Part shown: positions 1 through 9,395 of the stretch, piece by piece
How the letters are laid out: each line of letters starts with the position of its first letter
Position numbering within the stretch: the first letter of the stretch is position 1
Assembly: GCA_910588215.1 (NCBI GenBank)
Contig: CAJUQJ010000001.1
Coordinates: 1-64,000 of the forward strand
Length of the DNA stretch: 64,000 nt
Source: an uncultured Lachnospiraceae bacterium
Lineage (GTDB): Bacteria; Bacillota; Clostridia; Lachnospirales; Lachnospiraceae
Direction: 5' to 3'
Program-made: the position numbers and the translations under genes
The notes under the pieces: generated by a model
Told to the model about the DNA's origin: nothing
Databases searched by the model: none
Seen by the model: the letters and a program-made list of their open reading frames with translations, nothing else

Positions 1-426
1 CTATCATACAGGTTTGCTCCAGTTTTGTATAGGTACTCATTATCTACCGTTTACTATCTTCGTAAATTGAAGGGCAATGGATGAAGGATTAAGTTTCATG
101 CAGCCAAAAAGAAGAAACACAGTAAAGAAGGAGTGCTTATCTCGATGATCTTGAATTTGAGATGGCACTCCTGTTGAAGTTTCTTAAGGGGTATGTGCCA
201 CAGGTGTTGTGGCTTTGGTAGCGGAGGTTGAACTGCTATAACGAGAAGGGATAACACGAAAGAGTCTACATTGCTGTAGACTCTTTCGTGTTAATAAATC
301 ATTTTTTAGTCCCGTTACGGGAAATTATCAATACGAATAATATCATAATTTCACATAATCCGCAATACTTTCAATAGGTAATTAGTATAAAATAAAAAGT
401 GGGTTTTGTCAACTGCTTTTGAACTT
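1..426. other. Non-coding debris at the window edge
   Basis: No open frame with a plausible start and ribosome binding site is seen here. Short frames on the + strand (for example around 140-210) are interrupted by stops and look like decayed coding sequence, but I cannot name the source. The only clear structure is the long hairpin listed separately at 253-307. Confidence 0.5.
253..307. terminator. Strong hairpin, probable bidirectional terminator
   Basis: An 18-bp perfect inverted repeat (253-270 and 275-292) encloses a TTGC loop. It is followed after about 9 nt by a run of six T (302-307). It could end transcription from the left, or from the minus-strand toxin gene that reads toward it. 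The length and perfection of the stem are unusual for a simple terminator. Confidence 0.65.
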
Positions 427-855
427 TCAATTTGTTGCTTTTTCATGCTTTACATACAATTCCAGAATCTTTTTATCAATCTTATCAAGCATTGCTTTTC
501 TGATATTAGCATCTAATGAATATATAGTATCTTTTTTAGAATTACGTGATTTTAGTATGCGCATTTTATCAATTGTACGCATTTGATCCACTTTTGCGAT
601 CGTGTACTTATCCCTGCCCTGTCCCATAATAACGATTCCTGACCCCAAATACACATCTGTCCGTTCATGAATTTCCAGCAGAGCTGAGGATTCAGAATCA
701 GCCGATTTAAGAGGTACAACCATTACAGTACCGTTGGCAGACGAATTATCATTTTCTACAACGACAGTATAATGGGTTCCGCCTAATTCATTATGTACAT
801 TAAAACCAAAGTTTACATGAAAGTATTGGAAACGGTGCGTGCTATTGAGATGCAT
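427..855 (-). CDS. MazF/PemK-like toxin, orphan
   Basis: The 142-aa product has the MazF/PemK layout: a VNFG strand near residue 14, a GGTHY-type loop where the family has its substrate loop, then a strand pattern VMVVPLKSAD near residue 45 and a basic helical tail. MazF-type proteins are ribosome-independent mRNA endoribonucleases acting in the cytoplasm. No antitoxin gene is adjacent on either side. The N-terminus (MHLNSTHRF) lacks the usual short lead-in strand and may have been cut by the rearranged sequence at 856-1000, so this could be a truncated toxin. The family call rests on motif layout only. Confidence 0.6.
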   Translation of the reverse strand: MHLNSTHRFQYFHVNFGFNVHNELGGTHYTVVVENDNSSANGTVMVVPLKSADSESSALLEIHERTDVYLGSGIVIMGQGRDKYTIAKVDQMRTIDKMRILKSRNSKKDTIYSLDANIRKAMLDKIDKKILELYVKHEKATN

Positions 856-1380
856 ATGGCACTGTTCTGTATTGCAACGGGGATACTGCAGAACTTTTCC
901 ATCCGTTTTGCCAGAGAGTTCCGCCCCGGGCAGATACGTTACTAGAGGACGCCTTCCAGGGGGCGGGTGTCAGAAGTCGCTGTCATGCACTATCTGCGGA
1001 AACATTTTTTCAGGCTTTTAGGGAAACGACTGGAATTACGCATAACGTAGATAATTCAGGAGCAGTAGGATAAGTCCGGAACCTACTGGGGTTCATGGGC
1101 TTCTTAAGTAGCGCAAACTTTATACTCACAAGTATAGATATTTGATAATCTAAATAGTAATGACTCAAAGAATACCGATAAGAGAATGAGATCAGGTATG
1201 AGTACTGCTGGAATGCAGAGTCAGGGGTTGACACTTGATATAGATGAAAAAGAAATATTGGTAGGTGTGAATATAGGAATTATGTGGAATAGTGTAAATA
1301 ACTCTAAAAAGGCAATTGTCTGAAGAGATGTAGTAGAATAAATAAAGTTTTATGTAGAAATATAGTAGATAGGAAGCAGC
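856..1380. other. Gene-free stretch with decayed sequence
   Basis: No intact gene is visible. A higher-GC patch at about 870-1060 differs in composition from the AT-rich flanks. It encodes short uninterrupted stretches in more than one + frame, as expected of frameshifted remains of a gene. I do not recognise the product. The remainder to 1380 is AT-rich and featureless. Confidence 0.4.
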
Positions 1381-1491
1381 AATGAATCTAATAAAAATGA
1401 ACTTTACAATTGCAGAGAAATGCTTTTTAGTTTGGTCAGGAAAAATCTAAGAGGAAGATATAAAGGTTCAGTACTTGGATCATATTTTTAG
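1381..1491 (+). pseudogene. Relic of an ABC-2 polysaccharide permease N-terminus
   Basis: One + frame reads YNCREMLFSLVRKNLRGRY followed by KGSVLGSYF and a stop. That is the conserved cytoplasmic N-terminal stretch of Wzm/TagG-type ABC-2 exporter permeases, which continues LGxLW in the family. Translation stops right after it, and no transmembrane part follows before the next gene at 1539. The frame has no start of its own in phase. It is the leftover of a second exporter permease, distinct from the intact one at 5639, and suggests that the left edge of the polysaccharide locus was remodelled by recombination. Confidence 0.7.
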
Positions 1492-1538
1492 CGGTTCTGT
1501 TGCATCGGGGGCCAGGATGTATATAAGGAGTTACATAT

Positions 1539-4500
1539 ATGGATGTAAGTGTTATTTTTGCTACTCACAATCGAGCTGATGTAATAGGAGATGTTTTAAA
1601 TACTTGGCGGGAAGTGCATAAAAGCACAAAATATGAATATGAAATAATTTGTTCAGATGATGCATCAGACGATGAAACGACAACGATAATAGAACAAGCA
1701 GTAGACTTGCCGATCACATTAATACGAAATGAAAAAGGTGGAGCGAGTAAGGCAAGAAATGCAGCGTTAAAGGTTGCGACGGGAAAGATAATCATTTTTA
1801 CGGGTGATGATATTTTTCCTTCAGTAGATTTTGTTAATGCACATTATGAAAACTATTTGAAATATGGAGCGTATATTGCAACTTTAGGCAGGATAGAATG
1901 GCATGAGGACCTTAAGTTGAATCAGCTGATGTATCATATTACAAACGTAGGCTGTGAACAGTTCGGGTTTATTGGTCTACCGCCATATCAGTTGATAGAT
2001 TTTAGACATTTTTACACTTCAAATATAAGCGTGTCAAGAGAATTACTTGATAAAGTAGATATCTACTTTAACACTGACTTTGATAAGTATGGGTTTGAAG
2101 ATATAGAGCTTGGGTACAGATTACAAAAATGTGGGATGCGGATTTACTATGATCCAGATATTGTTGTAATGCATCATCATATCTATGATGATGTAGATAA
2201 ATTCTGTGATAGACAGTTAAGTTCTGGTGAAGAATTGGTTGTTTTCCAACAGATGCATGATGATTTAGAAGATAAATGTATTTGTGATACTTTGAATTGC
2301 AGGGAAGCGTTAGAAAAGTATTTGCAGAAGAGTAAAACAAAGCGTTCAGTTTTAGGCTATACTATTTTGACATTTTTAAAAGTCTCTAAAAAGACGACTC
2401 GATTTATTGAAAGAATTTCTCAAAATGGTAAATTTAGACGGTGCAGAAAATTTGCATCTGTTATTTATGCTGGAATTTTTAAATTCTATTTCTATTATGG
2501 TTGTGTGCAAAGAATTGCATTGGGCAGAGGAATCACCAAAAGTAAGCTGGTACATTTCACATATATGTATTTGAAGAAGAGTTATGCCCAAATTTATTTT
2601 GATACCGGATATGGGTATAGCGAGGCGGAATCCAGAAAGTGGATTTGTTGGGATGGGAATGAATGGCAGATTGAAAAGAAATTGCCACCGCATGTGAACG
2701 AAATACGTTTTTCACCATTGAAAAATCAGTGTTATGCGCAAATTAAAGAAGCTTATTTTGTTTTGAATAGTGGTGAAAAGAAAGACGTAGTAGTAGAATG
2801 GCATAATTCAAGAAATGGATCATGGAAGAACGGAGATTACACACATACAAAGGATCCTCAGATTATAATTAATAATATTGCAGATGGAACAGAGAAATTA
2901 GTCATAAAAATGCAGGTTAATAATATGAAAAAAAGAAATCTGATTAAAGTTGTCAAGCAGGCTGCAATAAAACTCTGCAGGAAACAGGAAATTGTATTCA
3001 ATAGTAGAAAGAAGTGGGAAATCAAATATACGGGAGGTCAACCAAGAAAGATACAAATAGGAATTGGTGGAGTAGATAAAGTACAGAGAAATCAACTTAT
3101 CACAGAATATCAAGAGAAAATAAGTGTATTGGGATCGTCTGTAGTGATAGCCGATATAGATGAGTTACAGAGAGGATATGTGACTTATTTATATTTACCT
3201 CAAAAAGAGGCATTGGATGCTGGGCAGATGATGCAGGTGGTATATACGTTAATGAATGCTGTTTATGATTATATACTGGTGTCAAAGTCATATGTAGAAT
3301 TCCCTCAAATAGCATGTAAATGCTTGGAGGATGTATTCGTTTTTTCTGAATTAAATTACAAAACGGATATTTCTTCTATTATGAAAAATGGATTAGGACG
3401 ATATATGAGGCTGCCATCTTATAAAGTCGAAGAGAATGTATTTGATTTATTGTCTATATATTCAGAAGTTCGATTGGAAAATGAATTTATTTTATGTCAG
3501 CGTAAAGGACAAAAACCTGTTTATAGAGTCAGCCTAAGAGAATTTAGATATCAGAAAGAAAAACCTCTCGTATTTGTTTTTCCAATTTTTTTGGCAGTAG
3601 GGGGAGTGGAAAGAAATACGATAGAGGTTATGAGAGCCTTGAAGGAACAATATGAATTTTGCCTTATTACTATGGAGAGACATTCTTTATCTCAAGGATC
3701 GCTTCATTATCAATTAAAAGGTATTTGCGATTATATATTTGATTTAAGGGAGATAGTAGAGTTTGATTATTATCTTGATGCATTGTATGAGTTGAATGAA
3801 ATTTTTCATCCGGATATTGTTTGGTTGTGTAATAATTCACCATGGTTTGAGAGCCATATAGTACAAGTTAGAAAAATTTTTAATGATGCGGCAATGATTG
3901 CGCAAGATGTATATGATACCGAAGTAGGCTGGATTGAATACTACAAGAATCCTGAGATGAAACTGTTTGATCGATACATTGCGGTAACGGAACTGATTCG
4001 TGATACATTCATAAAGAGATATCAACTACCCTTAGATAAGATAGATGTTATTTATTCTGTTGTTGATGGAACGAAAATACAGAGGGAATTAGATAACCCA
4101 CAAAAAAGAGAAAACACATTAGAACGTTATGGACTGGAGAGGGATAAAAAACAGTTTGCATTTGTTGGAAGGCTTACCGATCAAAAGGATCCTATTAGAT
4201 TTTTGAGACTTGTAGAGCAAGTACGAAATAATCATATGGATGATGTACATTTTGTACTGGTTGGGGATGGGATTTTGGGAAAAGAGGTTGAAACATATAT
4301 ATTAAACAAGAAACTGCAGGATTATGTATGCAGAATTCCATATGTAGATAATACTCCTAGATTTATTGGTGCGTTAGATGGACTGATTTTGACATCGGTA
4401 TATGAAGGAATGCCAATTGTAAGTATAGAAGCCATGTGCATGAGCGTTCCGGTTTTTTCAACAGATACAGGTGACTTAAAACGTTTTGTAAAACAAAATT

Positions 4501-4685
4501 GTTCTGGACAGATTATTGACAATAGACAAAGCGATTATCATAATTTTGAGAAATTTTATTTTGCGTTATCTGAATATAAGGAAAATGCGTCAAGGTGTGC
4601 GGCTGATATGCTCAGTTTCTTTTCGGCAACACATGTGGCACAGAAGTATTGTGAGACTTTTGAGAAGGGTATGAAAAAGTCTTAG
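1539..4685 (+). CDS. Two-domain glycosyltransferase (GT2 then GT4)
   Basis: A 1048-aa cytoplasmic enzyme. Residues 1-240 form a GT2 (GT-A) domain: VSVIFATHNR at the start, DDASDDE, a TGDD acidic motif near 88-92 for nucleotide-sugar and metal, and EDIELGYRL near 187. A middle region of about 400 residues has no recognisable motif. From about residue 675 a GT4 (GT-B) domain follows: a GGVERNT donor/acceptor loop, AFVGRLTDQKD near 870 and YEGMPIVSIEAM near 954, the family's EX7E-like region. Such enzymes add two successive sugars during polymer assembly; the sugars cannot be read from sequence. AAGGAG lies 8 nt before the ATG. First gene of the polysaccharide operon, 16 nt before the epimerase. 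Confidence 0.85.
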   Translation: MDVSVIFATHNRADVIGDVLNTWREVHKSTKYEYEIICSDDASDDETTTIIEQAVDLPITLIRNEKGGASKARNAALKVATGKIIIFTGDDIFPSVDFVNAHYENYLKYGAYIATLGRIEWHEDLKLNQLMYHITNVGCEQFGFIGLPPYQLIDFRHFYTSNISVSRELLDKVDIYFNTDFDKYGFEDIELGYRLQKCGMRIYYDPDIVVMHHHIYDDVDKFCDRQLSSGEELVVFQQMHDDLEDKCICDTLNCREALEKYLQKSKTKRSVLGYTILTFLKVSKKTTRFIERISQNGKFRRCRKFASVIYAGIFKFYFYYGCVQRIALGRGITKSKLVHFTYMYLKKSYAQIYFDTGYGYSEAESRKWICWDGNEWQIEKKLPPHVNEIRFSPLKNQCYAQIKEAYFVLNSGEKKDVVVEWHNSRNGSWKNGDYTHTKDPQIIINNIADGTEKLVIKMQVNNMKKRNLIKVVKQAAIKLCRKQEIVFNSRKKWEIKYTGGQPRKIQIGIGGVDKVQRNQLITEYQEKISVLGSSVVIADIDELQRGYVTYLYLPQKEALDAGQMMQVVYTLMNAVYDYILVSKSYVEFPQIACKCLEDVFVFSELNYKTDISSIMKNGLGRYMRLPSYKVEENVFDLLSIYSEVRLENEFILCQRKGQKPVYRVSLREFRYQKEKPLVFVFPIFLAVGGVERNTIEVMRALKEQYEFCLITMERHSLSQGSLHYQLKGICDYIFDLREIVEFDYYLDALYELNEIFHPDIVWLCNNSPWFESHIVQVRKIFNDAAMIAQDVYDTEVGWIEYYKNPEMKLFDRYIAVTELIRDTFIKRYQLPLDKIDVIYSVVDGTKIQRELDNPQKRENTLERYGLERDKKQFAFVGRLTDQKDPIRFLRLVEQVRNNHMDDVHFVLVGDGILGKEVETYILNKKLQDYVCRIPYVDNTPRFIGALDGLILTSVYEGMPIVSIEAMCMSVPVFSTDTGDLKRFVKQNCSGQIIDNRQSDYHNFEKFYFALSEYKENASRCAADMLSFFSATHVAQKYCETFEKGMKKS

Positions 4686-4701
4686 ATAAGGGGTAGTGTT
4701 C

Positions 4702-5613
4702 ATGTTAAAGAAGAAATATATTGTACTTGGTGGCAATGGATTTATAGGAAGAAATTTATGTTCTTATCTTGCAGATTTGGGAATGGAGGTCACAAGTTTT
4801 GACAGAGATGTAGTAGTAGATGGTGATTCTAGAGTACATTTTGTACAGGGTGATTTTTTTAGGGATGATTTTCTTAGAGAGTTGATTTGTGAATATGATG
4901 TTATTTTTCACGCAATTAGTACGATTAATCCAGGAAATTCAAATGACATCTATATGAATGGATATGGAAAAGATTTAGTTCAGACCATTAAACTATGTTC
5001 CTGGATTAAAGATATGAATAAAAGCATGGTTTTTTTATCTTCAGGGGGAACAGTTTATGGAAATCAGGAGCAGCAGCCTATAACAGAGCAAATGTTGCCG
5101 TTACCGATTAATCACTACGGGAATATTAAATTATGTATTGAAAACGCATTAAGAATTTTTCATATACAGAATACAATGAATATCCGTATTGCCAGAATCG
5201 CAAATCCTTATGGGCCAGGGCAGGACTACACAAAAGGAGTTGGTTTTGTTGATGCAGTGATGAAGCGAGCAATGGAACATAAGGTGGTTGAAGTTTGGGG
5301 AGATGGGGAGAATATTAGAGATTATATTTATATAAAGGATGTATGTTACTATTTGCATCGGTTAGCAGAGTATGATGGAAGAGAAAGTGTTTTTAATATT
5401 AGTTCAGGTGAAGGAATATCTCAGAATCAAATTATAATGTATATTCGTGATTTGGGAATGAATGTTCAAGTGGAATATAAAGCAACAAGAAGTGTGGATG
5501 TTCGAAAAATGGTATTAGATAATAAAAAGATAAGGGGAATATGTGGAACAAGATTAACACCTCTTAAAAATGGACTGGAATCGTATTATCAATATTTAAA
5601 ATATTGCAAATGA
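4702..5613 (+). CDS. NAD-dependent nucleotide-sugar epimerase/dehydratase
   Basis: A 303-aa extended short-chain dehydrogenase. The Rossmann motif GGNGFIG is at residues 10-16, and the catalytic pair is Tyr139 and Lys143 in HYGNIK. A conserved ARIANPYGPGQ stretch and an RDYIYIKDV stretch are typical of GalE/RfbB-like enzymes. It probably makes or interconverts a nucleotide sugar for the polymer; epimerase versus dehydratase cannot be settled. I chose the ATG at 4702, 8 nt after AAGGGG, rather than the in-frame GTG at 4696, which sits too close to the ribosome binding site. It is followed 25 nt later by the exporter permease. Confidence 0.85.
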   Translation: MLKKKYIVLGGNGFIGRNLCSYLADLGMEVTSFDRDVVVDGDSRVHFVQGDFFRDDFLRELICEYDVIFHAISTINPGNSNDIYMNGYGKDLVQTIKLCSWIKDMNKSMVFLSSGGTVYGNQEQQPITEQMLPLPINHYGNIKLCIENALRIFHIQNTMNIRIARIANPYGPGQDYTKGVGFVDAVMKRAMEHKVVEVWGDGENIRDYIYIKDVCYYLHRLAEYDGRESVFNISSGEGISQNQIIMYIRDLGMNVQVEYKATRSVDVRKMVLDNKKIRGICGTRLTPLKNGLESYYQYLKYCK

Positions 5614-5638
5614 TTTTTGCATGGTGGAGGATAAATGG

Positions 5639-7015
5639 ATGAGACATTATTGGAAAAAAGCATTGTTTTATATTGTGCTCGGGGTTCCAGCCATTTTTTT
5701 TATTATGTTATTAGGAACATTTCATGATTGGCATATCCGTTCAGCTTTTGAGAAAAGAGAATATCAATTGGATATGGAATCAATTGTAGAGTTGGCAAAA
5801 GATTATCAAGTGGAAAATGATGTCTGGACTTCATTGTCAGATGATGCATGGATTACTTTTATTCTTCCAAGAAAGGAAAAAATCGAGAGCGTTGAAATTG
5901 AAATTGAGTTTATGGGAAACCGAAATGGTGATAAAGCGCAAGTTTATTATGCAAGAGGGGATGAAATTAAGGGGGACAGTTATATTGATGCAGAATTGAT
6001 TAGTGGAAATAATATCATTCCTTTTTCTTCTTCATCAGAAGTTTGTATTTTGAGATTTGATCTGACATCGATTAAAGGAATATCATTTAAGTTAGGGCAT
6101 ATTACTATACATTATGTGGCAGAAAAACAGATTTTGTTTTGGATAGTGACACCGATTTTTATATTAGTGTATATACTGGTTACGATAATTTGTGTAAATA
6201 GAAAAATTGTAGGGGTATATATCGGAAAGAAACCGGCTGTAAAAGAATGGCTTATGGAGGTTGAGCAGATCTATTCACTTGCTTATAGTGATTTTAGGAG
6301 CAGATTCTCTGGATCTTATCTGGGTATATTATGGGGAATTATCCAACCAATGTCTACAATTATGTTATTTTGGTTTGTTTTCCAAGTAGGATTTCGCTCA
6401 AATCCAGTTGATGATGTACCTTTCATATTATGGCTTTCTGCAGGTATGATACCGTGGAACTATTTTTATGATTCATGGGTAAGTGGGACAAGTACATTTG
6501 TTTCTTATGGCTATATTGTGAAGAAAGTTGTATTTAAGGTTGAAATGTTACCAGTAGTGAAGATTTTCTCTTCAGGTATTTTAAATGTATTTTTTAATAT
6601 TATTTTGTTATGTATTTATACGTTGTACGGAGAATTCCCGGGTTATCATATAATTGATATGGGGTATTATAGCTTGTGTATTATGGCACTATCGCTGGGA
6701 CTTTCTTATGTGACGGCAACATTAAATGTGTTCATGAAAGATATAGGTCAGTTTTTGAGTATAGTGCTACAGTTTCTGATGTGGTTGACTCCTATGATGT
6801 GGGATTATCATATGCTAGAAGAATATAGCTGGTTTTATAAACTTAATCCATTGCATTATGTTATTAATGGATATAGAGAGGCATTGATTAATGGAAAATG
6901 GTTTTATAGTAATTGGCAACAAATGTTATGGTTTTGGGGGATAACAATTTTATTGTGTGTGTGTGGCAAAAAGTTAATGAATAGATTGAAAGTACATTTT
7001 GCAGATGTTCTATAA
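5639..7015 (+). CDS. ABC-2 polysaccharide exporter permease with N-terminal extracytoplasmic domain
   Basis: 458 aa. The C-terminal half (from about residue 205) is a Wzm/TagG-type ABC-2 permease: the amphipathic entry YSDFRSRFSGSYLGILWG, then six hydrophobic segments with LNPLHYVINGYREAL before the last one. Ordinary members are about 260-280 aa. This one carries an extra N-terminal part: a membrane segment at about 8-28, about 140 residues of soluble strand-rich sequence, and a second membrane segment ending near residue 200. The extra domain should lie outside the membrane and might contact the emerging polymer. The start was moved to the ATG at 5639, 8 nt after GGAGG; the ATG at 5621 has none. 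It pairs with the ATPase at 7029. Confidence 0.85.
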   Translation: MRHYWKKALFYIVLGVPAIFFIMLLGTFHDWHIRSAFEKREYQLDMESIVELAKDYQVENDVWTSLSDDAWITFILPRKEKIESVEIEIEFMGNRNGDKAQVYYARGDEIKGDSYIDAELISGNNIIPFSSSSEVCILRFDLTSIKGISFKLGHITIHYVAEKQILFWIVTPIFILVYILVTIICVNRKIVGVYIGKKPAVKEWLMEVEQIYSLAYSDFRSRFSGSYLGILWGIIQPMSTIMLFWFVFQVGFRSNPVDDVPFILWLSAGMIPWNYFYDSWVSGTSTFVSYGYIVKKVVFKVEMLPVVKIFSSGILNVFFNIILLCIYTLYGEFPGYHIIDMGYYSLCIMALSLGLSYVTATLNVFMKDIGQFLSIVLQFLMWLTPMMWDYHMLEEYSWFYKLNPLHYVINGYREALINGKWFYSNWQQMLWFWGITILLCVCGKKLMNRLKVHFADVL

Positions 7016-7028
7016 TAAGAGGTTGAAT

Positions 7029-8312
7029 ATGGAAGATATAACAATCGATGTAAGGAATGTCGTTAAGACGTATAAACTATATAATAGGCCGATGGATCGA
7101 TTAAAAGAATCACTGATAAAAAAATCGTGTTATCATAAAGACTTTAATGCGGTTAATGATATTTCTTTTTCTGTTAATAGAGGGGAAACTGTTGGAATTA
7201 TAGGCAAAAATGGTGCTGGAAAATCAACATTGTTAAAGATGATAACGGGAGTATTAACTCCAACTAGTGGCAGCATAAATCTAAGCGGAACAGTTTCAGC
7301 ACTGTTAGAGTTGGGAACGGGATTTGATGCAGAACGAAGCGGAATCGATAATATATATTTGAATGGACGTATTAACGGGTTATCGAAACAAGAAATCGAT
7401 AGTAGTGTAGAGAAAATACTAGATTTTGCAGATATTGGAGATTTTATATATCAACCGATCAAAACATACTCCAGTGGTATGTTAGTTAGATTGGCATTTG
7501 CCACAGCCATCAATGTTAATCCGGAAATTTTAATTGTGGATGAAGCTTTGAGCGTTGGAGATGTGAGATTTCAACAAAAATGTTACCGAAAAATAAGAGA
7601 ATTCAAAGAAAAAGGAACAGTCCTATTTGTTAGTCATGATACAGGAGCTATTACAAGCTTCTGCGATAGAGTAATATGGCTTGATGATGGAAAAATATAC
7701 AAATCGGGACGACCAATGGAAATTATCGAAGAATATTTAACGTTTATGCGATATGAGATCAAGATGGATACTGCAGAGAAAGAAAAAATCGAAGACATAA
7801 GAGTTAGCGATGTTTCAAATGACCTGGCAGAAGTTCCAGAGGATGAAAATAATACATGTATATTAGAGTTTGGAAATAAATCTGCAAGTTTTACTAAAAT
7901 CTCATTACAGAATGAAAATCATAAGTTGATTTCACAAGTTAGGATTGGGCAGGATATACGTGTAAGAATGGAGATAGAAACAAAGCGAGAGATTGAATAT
8001 CCGATACTTGGATTTAATATTAAGGATATGCTTGGGAATGAATTAGTAGTTACAAATACGGTATTTGAGAAAATAGACATGCCTATTTTAGAAGCAAATC
8101 GAAAATATATTTTTGAATGGCGCTTCCGGTTTCCCTGTTTTCATTCAGGAGATTATCCGATGGATATTTCTTTGGCAGAAGGAACATATCAGAATCACGA
8201 ACAAATTCACTTTGTGACTGATGCGTTAGTCCTAAAGTGTGTGGATGATCATATGTATCAGGAAGGAAGAGGGAGATATATCATCGATTGTGTAGAACTT
8301 TTGCAGAAATGA
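7029..8312 (+). CDS. Wzt/TagH-type polysaccharide exporter ATPase with C-terminal carbohydrate-binding-like domain
   Basis: A 427-aa ATPase subunit of the exporter. Walker A GKNGAGKST is at 59-67, the signature SSGM at about 148, Walker B ILIVDEA near 170, and the switch His in VSHD. After about residue 265 there is an extension with a strand-rich domain (about 280-427) like the Wzt C-terminal domain, which in O-antigen exporters recognises the modified chain end. That makes a chain-end-recognising export route likely, which fits the methyltransferase/coiled-coil protein at 9396. Start ATG 7029 lies 6 nt after AAGAGG; the ORF opens at 6999, but no ribosome binding site precedes that codon. 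Confidence 0.88.
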   Translation: MEDITIDVRNVVKTYKLYNRPMDRLKESLIKKSCYHKDFNAVNDISFSVNRGETVGIIGKNGAGKSTLLKMITGVLTPTSGSINLSGTVSALLELGTGFDAERSGIDNIYLNGRINGLSKQEIDSSVEKILDFADIGDFIYQPIKTYSSGMLVRLAFATAINVNPEILIVDEALSVGDVRFQQKCYRKIREFKEKGTVLFVSHDTGAITSFCDRVIWLDDGKIYKSGRPMEIIEEYLTFMRYEIKMDTAEKEKIEDIRVSDVSNDLAEVPEDENNTCILEFGNKSASFTKISLQNENHKLISQVRIGQDIRVRMEIETKREIEYPILGFNIKDMLGNELVVTNTVFEKIDMPILEANRKYIFEWRFRFPCFHSGDYPMDISLAEGTYQNHEQIHFVTDALVLKCVDDHMYQEGRGRYIIDCVELLQK

Positions 8313-8323
8313 GGATAAAAAGT

Positions 8324-9304
8324 ATGTTTAGTCTTTTAAACAAAGATAAAATAGTAAAAGAAGAAAAATTATTGTCAATTATTATTCCGAGTTATAATCA
8401 TGAGAAATATATTGGGGAAGCCATACAGAGTGTTTTGAATCAGAAATATAAGAACTGGGAATTGATTATTGTTGATGATGGATCTAAAGATTATTCGATT
8501 GAAGTGATTAAAAGATTTAGCGATAGCAGAATTCGGTTAATTTCACAGGAAAATCGTGGTGCACATAATGCTATTAATAGAGGGCTATATGAAGCAAAAG
8601 GTGAATATCTGGCAATTCTAAACTCGGATGATGTATACGAAGCAGATAGGTTTGGAATCATGATTTCCGAAATGGAAGAGGATTCTGAATTAGGGTTTGT
8701 ATGTTCATACATACGTGTCATTGATAGCCAAGGAAAAGATCTGGGTGTTAAACAAGGGTGGAGGAATATGGAACCTTGGTTAGTACCTCACAAAGAATTA
8801 TCATTTGCTGCAGCAGAAGATTTTAAATTGAATTTGATTATGAGTAATTTTACATCTACAACAAGTAATTTTTTATTTACAAGATCATTATATGAAAGAA
8901 TTGGCGGCATGCGAAATCTCCGTTTTGTACATGATTGGGATTTTGCTTTGCGTGCAGCGGAAGTAACAGAATGTAAAATGGTTGAAAGACCTTTGCTAAA
9001 ATATAGAATACATGAAAGTAATACAATTTCCTCAGATAGAAAATGGATGCTGTTTGAAATTCTATGGATTTGGGCAGCAAATCTAGAGAGATTTTACGGA
9101 ACGAAATTGTTTAAGGATGAACATAGTGGTAAGGATATTATTACGATAACTGAATCATTAAATCTGCAGGGAAATGACAAAGTTTTTTGGATGATTAAGT
9201 GTTTTATTGAGTCACAAAGGAAATTTGGAATAGAGAATTCGGAAGAAATACTTTTAGAAGATGTAGATTTGCGTAATCAGCTATTGCAATATATTAAAGA
9301 ATAA
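8324..9304 (+). CDS. GT2-family glycosyltransferase
   Basis: A 326-aa GT-A fold enzyme. SIIIPSYNHEKYI opens the nucleotide-binding fold, VDDGSKD follows near residue 50, and LNSDDVY near 105 is the DXD-type metal site. A later HDWDFALRA stretch matches the ED/HD acceptor-base region of the family. It has no membrane segment, so it acts on lipid-linked precursor at the cytoplasmic face. Start ATG 8324 lies 8 nt after GAGGA; the longer frame from 8288 overlaps the upstream gene and lacks a ribosome binding site. The sugar specificity is unknown. Confidence 0.85.
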   Translation: MFSLLNKDKIVKEEKLLSIIIPSYNHEKYIGEAIQSVLNQKYKNWELIIVDDGSKDYSIEVIKRFSDSRIRLISQENRGAHNAINRGLYEAKGEYLAILNSDDVYEADRFGIMISEMEEDSELGFVCSYIRVIDSQGKDLGVKQGWRNMEPWLVPHKELSFAAAEDFKLNLIMSNFTSTTSNFLFTRSLYERIGGMRNLRFVHDWDFALRAAEVTECKMVERPLLKYRIHESNTISSDRKWMLFEILWIWAANLERFYGTKLFKDEHSGKDIITITESLNLQGNDKVFWMIKCFIESQRKFGIENSEEILLEDVDLRNQLLQYIKE

Positions 9305-9395
9305 GTAGGTTAAAAGAACAAGTGTAGATAGATATAGGTTAATGTGGATGCATATGTTTACATTTGAGTAAGGTAATGAAAGAAGGATTTGAAGA

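Noticed and set aside
839..1021. 60-codon plus-strand frame
   Set aside because: Overlaps the toxin start, has no ribosome binding site and reads through GC-rich debris without protein-like character.
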